Assembly (NCBI RefSeq): GCF_900104775.1
Contig: NZ_FNSA01000003.1
Span: 1,426,001 to 1,490,000, forward strand
DNA from: Tsukamurella tyrosinosolvens
GTDB taxonomy: Bacteria; Actinomycetota; Actinomycetes; Mycobacteriales; Mycobacteriaceae
Length of the DNA: 64,000 nt
Direction of reading: 5' to 3'
Made by a program: the position numbers and the translations under genes. Below the pieces are notes generated by a model. The model had not been told where the DNA came from and did not search any database. It saw only the letters and a list, made by a program, of their open reading frames with translations. Of the stretch, positions 15,727 through 24,616 are shown in pieces (positions within the stretch are counted from its first letter, which is position 1; each line of letters starts with the position of its first letter).

Positions 15727-16884
15727 CCCGTCGGTGCCCTCCAGCACGGGCCCCGAGGTGTCGGTGACCTTGACGATGTCGCCGCGCTTGGTGTTCTGCA
15801 GGAACCAGAGCGCGTTCTCGGTGCTCACGTTGAGGCAGCCGTGGCTCACGTTGGTGGAACCCTGCTGGTTCACCGACCACGGGGCGCTGTGCAGGTAGAT
15901 GCCGCTGTAGGACATCTGCACGGCGTAGTCGACCAGCGTGCGGTATCCGTTGGGGGAGTTCACCGGAACGCCGTAGGTCGACGAGTCCATGATCATGTTC
16001 TCGCGGTGATCGCCGATGAGGTAGACGCCGTTCGGGGTCTCGTTGCCCGGGCCGCCCATCGACGTGGGCATCGTCTTGATGAGCTTGCCGTTCTTGGTGA
16101 CGCGGACGATCTTGTCCTTGTCGGAGACGGTGGTGATCACCTCGTCGCCCACGGTGAACCGGGTGGAGGCGTCCTTCTGGCCGAAGGTGCCGCCGCCCAG
16201 GTCCACGCCGTAGATCTTCACGTCCACGCTGACCTTGGTGCCCGGCTTGAAGTAGCTCTCCGGCCGCCAGCGCACCTCGGACGGGCTGATCCAGTAGAAG
16301 GCGCCCTCGACCGGCGGATCGGTGACGATCTTGATCGCGCGCTGCGCGGCCATCCGGTCGGCGATGCGCTCGTCGAACTTCACGCCGACGGTCTGCCCGA
16401 CGCCCACCGTCGAGTTGTCGGCCGTGGTGAAGTACGCCTGCGCCAGGTTGTTCGGCGACTGGGTGCTGAAGGTCTCGGTGGCGACGTTCACGCCGCCGAT
16501 GCCGTTGGCCTCCGCGCGCAGCTTGTAGGTCTTGTTGTAGCCGAGCGGCTCGGAGTTGCTCCACGAGCGGCCGTCGTCCGCGAGCTTGCCGGAGACCTCC
16601 TTGCCGTCCGCGTTGGTCATCACGACCCTGGTCAGGGTCCCGCCGCTCGCGCTGACCTTCACCGGGACGCCGGGCTGCACGTCGAGCGCGCCGTTGCGGA
16701 CGCTCGAGGTGATCTGCGGGCGGAGCAGGTCGAAGAAGGGCGTCGAGTCGGTGATCTTCTGGCTCTCGTCGGGCAGCGCCGCGTCACCCGTCGACGACGT
16801 GCACCCGGCGACCAGGGCGGCGGAGACGAGCAGTGCCGTCACCGCCGTCGGGATACGTCGATACACGGCGGGACGGTTGCGCAT
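15664..16884 (-). CDS. L,D-transpeptidase lipoprotein (LdtMt2-like)
   Basis: Forms 3-3 cross-links in peptidoglycan at the outer face of the membrane. The 406 residues begin with a lipoprotein signal peptide and lipobox LVAGC (Cys about 28). Ig-like domains (about 50-250) follow, then a YkuD catalytic domain with His in YLHSAPW and the signature SHGCLN (His348, catalytic Cys350). The C-terminal tail around WNLPW is also typical of the mycobacterial enzymes. M. tuberculosis has such a gene (Rv2518c) in the fas-orn neighbourhood. It overlaps ndh convergently by 63 bases. Confidence 0.93.
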   Translation of the reverse strand: MRNRPAVYRRIPTAVTALLVSAALVAGCTSSTGDAALPDESQKITDSTPFFDLLRPQITSSVRNGALDVQPGVPVKVSASGGTLTRVVMTNADGKEVSGKLADDGRSWSNSEPLGYNKTYKLRAEANGIGGVNVATETFSTQSPNNLAQAYFTTADNSTVGVGQTVGVKFDERIADRMAAQRAIKIVTDPPVEGAFYWISPSEVRWRPESYFKPGTKVSVDVKIYGVDLGGGTFGQKDASTRFTVGDEVITTVSDKDKIVRVTKNGKLIKTMPTSMGGPGNETPNGVYLIGDHRENMIMDSSTYGVPVNSPNGYRTLVDYAVQMSYSGIYLHSAPWSVNQQGSTNVSHGCLNVSTENALWFLQNTKRGDIVKVTDTSGPVLEGTDGLGDWNLPWSVWRAGNAKSAG

Positions 16885-16914
16885 GGCTCAGCTCCAGAAA
16901 GGCTCAGTCGGATT

Positions 16915-16929
16915 CGGTCCACGGGACCG
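16915..16929. promoter_or_regulatory. Inverted repeat upstream of the L,D-transpeptidase gene
   Basis: Perfect CGGTCC-ACG-GGACCG dyad centred about 38 bases upstream of the transpeptidase ATG, extended by imperfect ATT flanks. It sits in the 100-base divergent gap shared with the small membrane-protein gene. The regulator is unknown. Confidence 0.35.
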
Positions 16930-16984
16930 ATTGATCCCGATTCTACCGGGCGCGGGGCGGGCCCCGACCGGTACGGTGCGGGGT

Positions 16985-17230
16985 GTGAGCGACGACGGTG
17001 ACCGGCCCGATCCCGGACTGCAGGACGACGGTGACCGCCCCGTCGGTCCGTGGGGTGACAAGGGGTACAACAAGCTGGCTCTGGGTATCGCGATCGGCGT
17101 GGTCATCGGCGCGAGCATCGGGACGGCGCTGGGGAATCCCGCCGTGGGCATCGGGATCGGCCTGGCCCTGGGCATCGCCTTCGCCATGGCCTTCGGCTAC
17201 GGGGCCGGGAAGGATGACGACGCCGACTGA
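16985..17230 (+). CDS. Small glycine-zipper membrane protein
   Basis: 81 residues from GTG 16985. An acidic N-terminus (about 1-30) is followed by two glycine-rich hydrophobic stretches, LALGIAIGVVIGASIGTALG and AVGIGIGLALGIAFAMAFG, typical of a glycine-zipper hairpin in the membrane, and an acidic tail. The start was chosen because upstream codons lie in the divergent promoter region. Function unknown. Confidence 0.65.
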   Translation: MSDDGDRPDPGLQDDGDRPVGPWGDKGYNKLALGIAIGVVIGASIGTALGNPAVGIGIGLALGIAFAMAFGYGAGKDDDAD

Positions 17231-17321
17231 CGCCGGCGCCGCCGTCCCGACCTGGGTGAGAGCCTGGGGAGAACGCTGCGGGCGGCAGGTGAGGTGGTTG
17301 CTCCCCAGGCTCGATCGAAGC

Positions 17322-17340
17322 TTAACTTAGCGTAGGTAAA
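17322..17340. promoter_or_regulatory. Weak IdeR/DtxR-like sequence in an AT-rich patch
   Basis: TTAACTTAGCGTAGGTAAA matches about 12 of 19 positions of the iron-box consensus TTAGGTTAGSCTAACCTAA. It stands in an unusually AT-rich part of the gap 17231-17458, upstream of a two-helix membrane protein. No other feature is seen in that gap. It could be an ordinary promoter. Confidence 0.25.
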
Positions 17341-17458
17341 TTTAGAAGATTCAATTCTGCGACCGTGATCACTCGTCGCCGTGTCTGATTCGACCGACCA
17401 TCAATGTAGTGTTTGCTGATGTGAAGTTTCGGAGGTCGGGGGCGAAGGCGAGGGTGCC

Positions 17459-18016
17459 GTGATTCTCGACAGCCCGTGGACCGAACTCGCCGGCGTCAGC
17501 AGGCCCGACATCAGCGCGTGGAAATGGGTGGTCATCGTCGCTGCCATGCTGCTGCTCAGCGTGCCGATCATGGTGTGGAAGGAGCGGTGGCGCGTCGCGT
17601 GGCGGTGGTCGAAGTCGGTGCTCTTCTTCGTCGGATTCTTGTGCATCGCCATCCCGGTGGTCGCCGGCGGCGCGGGCGTGATCATCGGCGATACCTACGC
17701 GAAGGCAGACGTCGACGACGTTGTGGCCCAGGTGCTCTCCGTGCATCCATACTCGGTGGCACGCGCGACCGCGATCGTCGTTGGACCGTCCGAGAACGCG
17801 GCTGGATCCGTCCTCGACGTTCCGTACCAGGGTGAGGGGATCGACTACTGGATCGACTTCACGGGCGTGACGCGACTCGGCGACGTCGTCCCGTGCCGTT
17901 CGACGTTGTCGGTGCGCCGTGACAACGCGCCCAGAGGGAAGTCCGCGCCGGTCTTCGCGCGCATGGTGGGGGCCTGTGGGCGCGGCACACCTCCGCTGAC
18001 CGTCGAACGGACATAG
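17459..18016 (+). CDS. Hypothetical membrane protein with extracytoplasmic domain
   Basis: 185 residues from GTG 17459. Two transmembrane helices are evident (about 21-42, WKWVVIVAAMLLLSVPIMV, and about 52-75), followed by a soluble domain of about 100 residues with two Cys (in VPCRST and GACGRG) that could form a disulfide outside the membrane. No family recognised. It is followed by a strong terminator. The local base composition just upstream is less GC-rich than its surroundings. Confidence 0.6.
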   Translation: MILDSPWTELAGVSRPDISAWKWVVIVAAMLLLSVPIMVWKERWRVAWRWSKSVLFFVGFLCIAIPVVAGGAGVIIGDTYAKADVDDVVAQVLSVHPYSVARATAIVVGPSENAAGSVLDVPYQGEGIDYWIDFTGVTRLGDVVPCRSTLSVRRDNAPRGKSAPVFARMVGACGRGTPPLTVERT

Positions 18017-18052
18017 GAACTAGGACGTCAAGCGGACCGTCGACAGGAACCA

Positions 18053-18085
18053 CGAAAGCCCCCTCCGAAGTGGAGGGGGCTTTCG
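18053..18085. terminator. Bidirectional terminator
   Basis: A 14-base perfect stem (CGAAAGCCCCCTCC with GGAGGGGGCTTTCG) and a GAAGT loop, with T/A runs on both sides. It can end the plus-strand hypothetical gene and the minus-strand tRNA-Lys transcript. Confidence 0.85.
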
Positions 18086-18090
18086 TATTG

Positions 18091-18163
<73 letters not shown>

Positions 18164-18256
18164 GTGCTCGCTCGCTGCGTGCTGGAATACATTAGCAAGA
18201 CGTGGAGCGAAACGTGAAATCGGCTGGTCAGGGTCGGTTTCTGAGCTAACGAGCCG

Positions 18257-19426
18257 TCACTGGAAGGCGCTCTGCCCGGTGAGCTTCTGCCCCAGGATCA
18301 GGGTGTGCATCTCGACGGTGCCCTCGTACGTCAGCACGCTCTCCAGGTTGTTCGCGTGCCGGATCACGGGGTACTCCAGCGAGATGCCGTTCGCGCCCAG
18401 GATCGTGCGGGCGGTGCGACAGATGTCGATCGCCTCGCGCACGTTGTTCAGCTTGCCCAGGGACACCTGCTCGGGCCGCAGTGCCCCGGCGTCCTTGAGG
18501 CGGCCCAGGTGTACCGCCAGCAGCACGCCCTTGGTGTACTCCAGGGTCATGTCGGCGAGCTTCTGCTGGGTCAACTGGAAGCCGCCGATCGGGCGGCCGA
18601 ACTGCTCGCGCTCCACCGCGTAGCGCTGTGCGCACTCGAGCGCCGTCCGCGCGGCACCCATGGCGCCCCACACGATGCCGTACCGCGCCTCGCTCAGGCA
18701 CGACAGCGGGCCGCGCAGCCCGCGGACCTCCGGGAAGGCAGACGAGTCGGGGACGCGCACACCGTCGAGCACCAGTTCGGCGGTGACGGAGGCCCGCAGC
18801 GACATCTTGTGTTCGATGGTGTTCGCGGCGAACCCCACGGTGTCGGTGGGGACGGCGAAGCCGCGGACGCCCTCGTCGGTCTGCGCCCAGATCACGGCGA
18901 CGTCGGCCAGGGAGCCGTTGGTGATCCACATCTTCCGGCCGTCGAGGATCCAGTCCGCGCCGTCGCGACGCGCCCGGGTGCGCATGTTGGCGGGGTCGGA
19001 GCCGTGGTCGGGTTCGGTCAGGCCGAAGCAGCCGATCAGCTCGCCGGCGGCCATGCCGGGCAGCCAGCGCTGCTTCTCCTCCTCGCTCGCCCACTTCCAG
19101 ATCGCGTACATCGCGAGCGAACCCTGCACCGAAACCATGGAGCGCAGGCCCGAGTCGCAGGCCTCCAGCTCGAGGCAGGCCACCCCGTACTCGGTGGCGG
19201 TCGTTCCGGCGCAACCGTATCCGTCGAGGTGCATGCCGAGCAGGCCGAGCGCGCCCAGCTTCCGCATCAATCCTCGGGGGTCGTCGAGTTCGCCGCGCTC
19301 GAACCAGTCGGCGACGTACGGCTCCACCTCACGGGCGGTCAGCGCACGAACGGAATCGGCGATCGCGCGTTCCTGGTCGGTGAACAGGCCGCTCAGGCCC
19401 GCCAGCTCATCGGGATGTGTGGTCAT
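18257..19426 (-). CDS. gcdH: Glutaryl-CoA dehydrogenase
   Basis: Oxidative decarboxylation of glutaryl-CoA to crotonyl-CoA in lysine/tryptophan breakdown, using FAD. The 389 residues show CFGLTEPDHGSDP, KMWITNG, ANGISLEYPVIRHANNLESV and the C-terminal TYEGTVEMHTLILG with catalytic Glu368. This C-terminus matches GCDH rather than general acyl-CoA dehydrogenases. Start ATG 19426 has an AGGAGG site 5 bases away. It is divergent from the PH-domain pair. Confidence 0.9.
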   Translation of the reverse strand: MTTHPDELAGLSGLFTDQERAIADSVRALTAREVEPYVADWFERGELDDPRGLMRKLGALGLLGMHLDGYGCAGTTATEYGVACLELEACDSGLRSMVSVQGSLAMYAIWKWASEEEKQRWLPGMAAGELIGCFGLTEPDHGSDPANMRTRARRDGADWILDGRKMWITNGSLADVAVIWAQTDEGVRGFAVPTDTVGFAANTIEHKMSLRASVTAELVLDGVRVPDSSAFPEVRGLRGPLSCLSEARYGIVWGAMGAARTALECAQRYAVEREQFGRPIGGFQLTQQKLADMTLEYTKGVLLAVHLGRLKDAGALRPEQVSLGKLNNVREAIDICRTARTILGANGISLEYPVIRHANNLESVLTYEGTVEMHTLILGQKLTGQSAFQ

Positions 19427-19496
19427 GGTGCCTCCTCGGCGCCACCCTAGCCGGGCGTGGTGGCAGCGGGGCGGAATGTCGTGCTTAGCTGGGCGC

Positions 19497-20021
19497 ATGA
19501 CCCTTCCCGGAACCCCCGCGCCCGCGGGCGCCGCAGAAGTGCTGAGGCAGCCGGCTCATCAGGTCTCGCCCCGCGCGAAGACGTGGTGGACCGTGCGTGC
19601 CGCGATCCGCTGGGCGATCGTGATCCCGCTGGTCACGGTGGTGCTCGCGGTGATCCCGGACGTGCCCTGGTACGCCGCCGTCGCGGCCTTCTTCGTCCTG
19701 GCCGCGGCAGCTGCGGCGCACCTGATCGTGATGCCGCGCTTCCGCTACGCCTTCCACCGCTGGGAGATCAACCAGGTCGCGGTGTACTCGCAGGCGGGGT
19801 GGCTGACCCGCACCCGCGTCCTGATCCCGATCTCGCGCGTGCAGGTGATCGACACCGTCGCCGGGCCACTGGAGCGCTCCTTCGGGCTGTCGACGGTCAC
19901 CGTCACCACGGCCTCGTCGGCCGGCACGGTGCGCATCTCGGGCCTGCCCACGGAGACCGCGCAGGCGATCGCCGCCGGCCTCACCGTCAGCGCCGCGGAG
20001 GACACCGATGACGCGACCTGA
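19497..20021 (+). CDS. Bacterial PH-domain membrane protein, YdbS-like
   Basis: 174 residues: two adjacent transmembrane helices (about 38-80) followed by a bPH2 domain (about 85-165; RYAFHRWEINQVAVYSQAGWLTR, RVQVIDTVAGPLERSFG). The last codons overlap the YdbT-like gene by 14 bases. Such YdbS/YdbT pairs are common in Actinobacteria and Firmicutes; their role in the envelope is poorly defined. The frame is open well upstream, but that part is antisense to gcdH. Confidence 0.82.
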   Translation: MTLPGTPAPAGAAEVLRQPAHQVSPRAKTWWTVRAAIRWAIVIPLVTVVLAVIPDVPWYAAVAAFFVLAAAAAAHLIVMPRFRYAFHRWEINQVAVYSQAGWLTRTRVLIPISRVQVIDTVAGPLERSFGLSTVTVTTASSAGTVRISGLPTETAQAIAAGLTVSAAEDTDDAT

Positions 20022-21525
20022 CCAGGAGGCGGCTCCGGTCGCCGACGACGGCTGGAACCGGCTCTCGCCGTGGGGCATCGGCACCCGCGTCATCAAGGCC
20101 GTCCCGTCGCTCATTCCCGCCCTCATCGGCGTCTTCTTCCTCGGCCGCGCCGCGGGTCCGGTGTTCTTCGTGATCGCCGGCGTCGCGATCAGCGTGCTGG
20201 TGGGCCTGCTGCCGTGGCTCACCACCCGCTGGCGCGTCACCGAAGACCAGCTGGAGCTGCGGCACGGACTGGTGCGCAAGGTCTCCGCGACCGCCCGGCG
20301 TGACCGGATCCGCAGCGTCGACGTCACGGCCGGGCCGATCGAGCGCGCGCTCAAGCTGCGCAAGGTGGTGGTCGGTACCGGCGTCGGCGGCAAGGAGTCC
20401 GCGCTCGAGCTCGACCCGATCCCCGCTGACGTCGCCGAGCAGCTCGGCCGGGACCTCCTGCGCCGCACCGCCGCACCGTCGGCCACGGAGACGCCCGGTG
20501 AGGACGGTACCGAGGCGGTGCCCACGCTCGCTGCGCCCGAGGAGGAGCTCGCCCGCCTGCGGCCGGAGTGGATCCGGTTCGCCCCGTTCTCCCTGACCGG
20601 GTTCGCGGTCGTCGCCGCCGGCGCGGGCATCGGTTTCCGCGTCGTCGACGAGGCGGGCCTGCGCGAGCGCGGCTCCGAGATCGCCGAGTCGTGGTTCGTG
20701 AAGATCCTCGACCTCGGTGCGGCCGTGGTGATCCCGGCCGCCGTGGTGCTGGTGATCGTGGTCTCGATCCTGGTCTCGGTGCTCGCCTACGTGCTCGCGT
20801 TCTGGGGCTTCCGCCTGGTCCGCCGCTCCGACGGTGCGCTGCACACCAGCCGGGGCCTCATCTCGACGGTGGCGGCGACGATCGAGCGCAAGCGGGTGCG
20901 GGGAGTGCAGCTGCACGAGCCCGTCCTGATGCGCCTGCCCGGCGGCGCGAAGCTCCGCGCGATCGCGACGGGCACGGATCGCAATCCCACCCTGCTGCCG
21001 CCCGCGCCGCGCGCCGAGGCGGTCCAGGTGGCCGACGAGATCCTGGGACGTCCCGGGGTGGTTGAGACGCCTCTGACGGCCCACGGCCCAGTGGCCCTGC
21101 GCCGGCGCTACACCCGCGCGGTGCTGGGCGCGTTCGTGCCGGTGGTCGTCCTGGTGGCGCTCGGCGTCGTCGCGCCCGGCGCGTGGAAGGTGCTGCCCCT
21201 TGTGGGCGCGGTCCTGGTGGCGGCGCTGTCCGCAGCCCTCGCCCGGCTGCGCTACGCGAACCTCGGCACCGTCATCACCGGCGACGCCGTGGTGCTCGGG
21301 GCGGGCACCGTCGCGCGCACCCGCACCGCCCTCGAGTTCGACGGGGTGACGGGTTTCGGCACTCGCGAGACCTTCTTCCAGCGTCGCGCCGGCGTCGCGA
21401 CCCTCACCGTCGCGACGGCCGCGGGGGCCTTCGGCGCCGTCGATGTCACGCCCGAACGCGCGGCGGACGTCGCGCGCACCGTCCACCCCGAGATCGTGAC
21501 GGGCTTCCTCGTCAGCGAGGCGTGA
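20008..21525 (+). CDS. PH-domain membrane protein, YdbT-like (three bPH2 domains)
   Basis: 505 residues with three bPH2 domains and transmembrane pairs: an N-terminal pair (about 30-70), a second pair (about 195-270), and a third after about residue 360. The repeated elements are WRVTEDQLELRHGLVRKVSA (about 75), a second set around VRRSDGALHTSRGLISTV (about 270) and a third near TGDAVVLGAGTVART (about 425). It is translationally linked to the YdbS-like gene. The 3' end overlaps the convergent Ddn-like gene by 14 bases. Confidence 0.85.
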   Translation: MTRPDQEAAPVADDGWNRLSPWGIGTRVIKAVPSLIPALIGVFFLGRAAGPVFFVIAGVAISVLVGLLPWLTTRWRVTEDQLELRHGLVRKVSATARRDRIRSVDVTAGPIERALKLRKVVVGTGVGGKESALELDPIPADVAEQLGRDLLRRTAAPSATETPGEDGTEAVPTLAAPEEELARLRPEWIRFAPFSLTGFAVVAAGAGIGFRVVDEAGLRERGSEIAESWFVKILDLGAAVVIPAAVVLVIVVSILVSVLAYVLAFWGFRLVRRSDGALHTSRGLISTVAATIERKRVRGVQLHEPVLMRLPGGAKLRAIATGTDRNPTLLPPAPRAEAVQVADEILGRPGVVETPLTAHGPVALRRRYTRAVLGAFVPVVVLVALGVVAPGAWKVLPLVGAVLVAALSAALARLRYANLGTVITGDAVVLGAGTVARTRTALEFDGVTGFGTRETFFQRRAGVATLTVATAAGAFGAVDVTPERAADVARTVHPEIVTGFLVSEA

Positions 21526-21991
21526 GCCGGAACAGCTTGATCGTGCGGCCGCCCGCCCACTCGATGTAGTCGTCGTAGGCGGGCCAGACGGCGACGATGC
21601 TGGGCCACAGGCGTTTCCGGTCCGATTCGGAGACCCGGCGCGCTCGCACCGGGATGCGTCGGGTGCCCAGGAGCACCTCGGCGTCCGGCGTCGCCTCGAG
21701 GTTGTACGACCACGCGGGGTGGTGCTTCTGGCCGAAGTTGGAGGCGATCACCACGAAGTCCTCGCCGTCCCGCACGTAGAGCAGCGGGACGGCGCGGGCG
21801 ACGCCGCTGCGCCGCCCGACCGTGGTCAGCGTGAGCTGGGGGAGCAGCGCCTCGGGGATGAGGTGGACGGAGCCGCGGCTGATCCGGGTCACGGCCTTGT
21901 CGAGCGGCACCGTGGCCCGCACCATCCGCGACACCGCACGGTGCCGCCCGAGCTGCAGGAAGCGTGACTTGAGGTCGTCGACGACGGTCAT
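21512..21991 (-). CDS. Deazaflavin (F420)-dependent nitroreductase family protein, Ddn-like
   Basis: 159 residues from ATG 21991. The split-barrel core matches the F420-binding Ddn/AclJ family: LTLTTVGRRSGVARAVPLLYV, VVIASNFGQKHHPAWSYNL (the HPAW motif contacts F420) and a terminal VWPAYDDYIEWAGGR. Physiological substrates of these reductases are usually quinones or unknown. It lies 40 bases downstream of the serine protease on the same strand. Confidence 0.85.
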   Translation of the reverse strand: MTVVDDLKSRFLQLGRHRAVSRMVRATVPLDKAVTRISRGSVHLIPEALLPQLTLTTVGRRSGVARAVPLLYVRDGEDFVVIASNFGQKHHPAWSYNLEATPDAEVLLGTRRIPVRARRVSESDRKRLWPSIVAVWPAYDDYIEWAGGRTIKLFRLTPR

Positions 21992-22031
21992 GGCGGCAGT
22001 GTATGCAATGACGCCCGCCGCCGGGCCCCGA

Positions 22032-22922
22032 TCAGTTGGTCGCGAGCCGCACGCCGCCCGCGGCACGGAGCGCCGCGTTCAGCGAGTAGTACTGGGTGAG
22101 CTGCTGCGTGACCTTGCCGGAGTCGCGGTCGGTCAGGGTGACCGCGTCGGTGATGATGCCGATCGCGGCGTTGTCCGTGGTGCGGATCAGCGGCCCGCCG
22201 CTGTCGCCCTGCGTGGTCACGATGTCGGCGACGACCCAGTCGCCCAGAACCTTCGTCACCTTGCCGCAGCGGCGCCCGTTCACGGAGCCCAGCTGGCACA
22301 CGGGATCGCCCACGCGTGCGGTGCCCACGGATCGCGGTGCCATCCCCGGTGCCGATGCGAGGAGCTTCACCTGCGGGTCGGTCAGCCGGAACGTCGCCCA
22401 GTCGGGGCCGAACGGGTCGACGGGGGAGTAGTGCCCCGGACGGTTCGGGTCCTCCTTGACCTCGGGGGCCTTCGACTGCACGACCTCACCGACGATCCAC
22501 TTCTTGACGCCCACGGGCTGCTGCGGCGCGCCGCAGTGCCCCGCGGTCACGCCGAGGCGCTCTCCGTCCGGGGCGGTCACCGCGAAGCCCATGGTGCACT
22601 GCAGCGACTCGAACCGGCCGCCGCCCAGGGAACGCTGCAGGATGTCGATGCGCTCGCCCGGTGCCACCGACTTCGGAGCGGGGGTCTGCGTGGGCGCCGG
22701 GGTGGGCGCGCTCGGCTTCGCGGGGGTTGACGGTGCGCCCGGCTTCGGCGTCGCGGTCGGCTTGGCCGGAGTGTTCGGAGCGCCGGGCTTCGGCGACGGC
22801 GACGGGGTCGTCGGCGCGCCCGTCGCGAGCGCGGGGGTCAGGAGTGCTCCCGACACCAGCAAGGTGACCACCCCGATCGTTCCGCGTCGCAGTGCCGCAC
22901 CGATGCGCGTCCCGTCGGTCAA
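22032..22922 (-). CDS. Secreted trypsin-like (S1) serine protease
   Basis: 296 residues. A signal peptide (about 1-35, ending ALATGA) is followed by a Pro/Thr-rich linker with repeats of KPGAP(N/S)TPAKP (about 38-85) and a protease domain. The catalytic triad is visible: His129 in TAGHC, Asp174 in GPDWATF, Ser241 in QGDSGGPL. The start appears to be TTG at 22922 with an AGGAGGG site 8 bases upstream. The Pro-rich linker suggests display through the thick mycolate envelope. Natural substrate unknown. Confidence 0.87.
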   Translation of the reverse strand: MTDGTRIGAALRRGTIGVVTLLVSGALLTPALATGAPTTPSPSPKPGAPNTPAKPTATPKPGAPSTPAKPSAPTPAPTQTPAPKSVAPGERIDILQRSLGGGRFESLQCTMGFAVTAPDGERLGVTAGHCGAPQQPVGVKKWIVGEVVQSKAPEVKEDPNRPGHYSPVDPFGPDWATFRLTDPQVKLLASAPGMAPRSVGTARVGDPVCQLGSVNGRRCGKVTKVLGDWVVADIVTTQGDSGGPLIRTTDNAAIGIITDAVTLTDRDSGKVTQQLTQYYSLNAALRAAGGVRLATN

Positions 22923-23038
22923 GGTCGAACCCTCCTAGGGTGTGGGTCGTGGTGATCGAGGAGCGCTCGGAAAGCGCCGCAGAAAATCGTCGCCGAGCCT
23001 ACCATTCCGCTTGACTGGCTCGAGTGAGATCAGTTTGC

Positions 23039-23053
23039 CGAAATAGGATTTCG
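23039..23053. promoter_or_regulatory. Inverted repeat upstream of putP
   Basis: Perfect CGAAAT-AGG-ATTTCG dyad about 63 bases before the putP start; a second related palindrome, CGAATTTCG, lies at 23081-23089. A TANNNT (TAGGAT, 23044-23049) lies inside the first. Possible operator of an unidentified regulator. Confidence 0.35.
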
Positions 23054-23115
23054 CCGACGACATAGATCATGCACGAACAGCGAATTTCGGTTCCTGCACC
23101 TGAGGAGACCCCCTA

Positions 23116-24615
23116 GTGTCTGACCAGACCTATCAGACGATCGCGGTAACCCTGTACTTCGCCGCAATGTTGTACATCGGTTGGAGTGCGTACCGGAAGA
23201 CGCGTGACAACCTCGATGACTACATGCTGGCGGGACGCGGCCTCAAACCGTGGGTCGCCGCGCTCAGCGCGGGCGCGTCGGACATGTCGGGGTGGCTCCT
23301 GATGGGCCTGCCCGGTGCCGTCTACGCCAAGGGGCTCGTCGAGTCGTGGATCGCGATCGGCCTGACGATCGGCGCCTGGCTGAACTGGAAGTTCGTCGCG
23401 CCGCGCCTGCGCTCGTACACCGAGGTCGCGGGCAACTCGATCACGATCCCGAGCTTCCTCGAACACCGCCTGCGAGACAGCTCGCGGTCGCTGCGCATCG
23501 TGTGCGGCCTCATCATCCTGGTCTTCTTCACGTTCTACGTCTCGAGCGGCATGGTCGCCGCCGGCAAGTTCTTCGACAGCACCTTCGGGGTGCAGTACAT
23601 CCACGGCATGCTCATCGTCGCCGTGGTGACGATGGTCTACACGCTGTTCGGCGGCTTCCTCGGCGCCACCCTCACCGATGTCGCTCAGGGCCTGCTCATG
23701 CTCGCCGCCCTGATCGCCGTCCCCATCGTCGCGCTCATCGAGGTGGGCGGGCCGGCGGTCACCATCGACACCGTGAACTCCGTGAACCCGACCTTCTTCA
23801 GCCTGTTCGCGGGCGGCACCGCCCTCGGCATCATCTCGGCAGCCGCGTGGGGCCTCGGCTACTTCGGCCAGCCCCACATCATCGTGCGGTTCATGGCGCT
23901 GCGCTCGCCGCAGGAGGCCTCCACCGCCCGCCGCTTCGGCATCAGCTGGATGGTCGCGACCGCGCTGGGCGCCATCTCCACCGCGTTCATCGGCATCGCG
24001 TACTTCGCGCTGCATCCCGAGAAGGCGCCGAAGGACCCCGAGACCGTCTTCCTCGTGCTCGCGCAGATCCTGTTCCACCCGTTCGTCGCGGGCCTCGTCC
24101 TGGCGGCCGTGCTCGCCGCGATCATGTCGACGGTGTCCTCGCAGCTCGTCGTGTGCTCGTCGGCGCTGGTCGAGGACCTGTTCAAGATCTTCGCCGAGAA
24201 GTCGGGCCGCGACACGGAGATCAGCGACAAGACGTACGTGCGCCTCGGCCGGCTCGGCGTGCTCATCGTTGCGGTGATCGCCGTGCTGCTCGCGATCGAT
24301 CCGTCCGACAGCATCCTCGAGCTCGTCGGCTTCGCCTGGGCCGGCTTCGGCTCGTCCTTCGGCCCCGTCGTCATCCTCGCGCTGTTCTGGCGCAAGCTCA
24401 CCGCCCCGGGCGCCCTGGCGGGCCTCATCGTGGGCGCGGTCGTAGCCTTCGTCTGGGGCCAGTGGCCGCCGTTCGAGCTGTACGAGATCGTCCCCGGCTT
24501 CCTCGCGAACCTCGTGGTCGCGGTCGGTGTCAGCCTCGCGACCTACAAGCCCGACGGTGCCGTCGACGCCGAGTTCGACGAGGCCGCTCGCCTCGCGGAG
24601 AAGCAGCCCGCGTAG
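23116..24615 (+). CDS. putP: Sodium/proline symporter
   Basis: Na+-coupled proline uptake of the SSS family with about 13 transmembrane helices. The 499 residues carry the family signatures DYMLAGRGLKPWVAALSAGASDMSGWLL (about 35-62; key part SAGASDMSGW), FYVSSGMVAAGKFF and GYFGQPHIIVRFMA. The start is GTG 23116 with a GAGGAGA ribosome site. Length and order are normal for PutP. Its stop lies one base from the convergent HemS-like gene. Confidence 0.93.
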   Translation: MSDQTYQTIAVTLYFAAMLYIGWSAYRKTRDNLDDYMLAGRGLKPWVAALSAGASDMSGWLLMGLPGAVYAKGLVESWIAIGLTIGAWLNWKFVAPRLRSYTEVAGNSITIPSFLEHRLRDSSRSLRIVCGLIILVFFTFYVSSGMVAAGKFFDSTFGVQYIHGMLIVAVVTMVYTLFGGFLGATLTDVAQGLLMLAALIAVPIVALIEVGGPAVTIDTVNSVNPTFFSLFAGGTALGIISAAAWGLGYFGQPHIIVRFMALRSPQEASTARRFGISWMVATALGAISTAFIGIAYFALHPEKAPKDPETVFLVLAQILFHPFVAGLVLAAVLAAIMSTVSSQLVVCSSALVEDLFKIFAEKSGRDTEISDKTYVRLGRLGVLIVAVIAVLLAIDPSDSILELVGFAWAGFGSSFGPVVILALFWRKLTAPGALAGLIVGAVVAFVWGQWPPFELYEIVPGFLANLVVAVGVSLATYKPDGAVDAEFDEAARLAEKQPA

Positions 24616-24616
24616 C

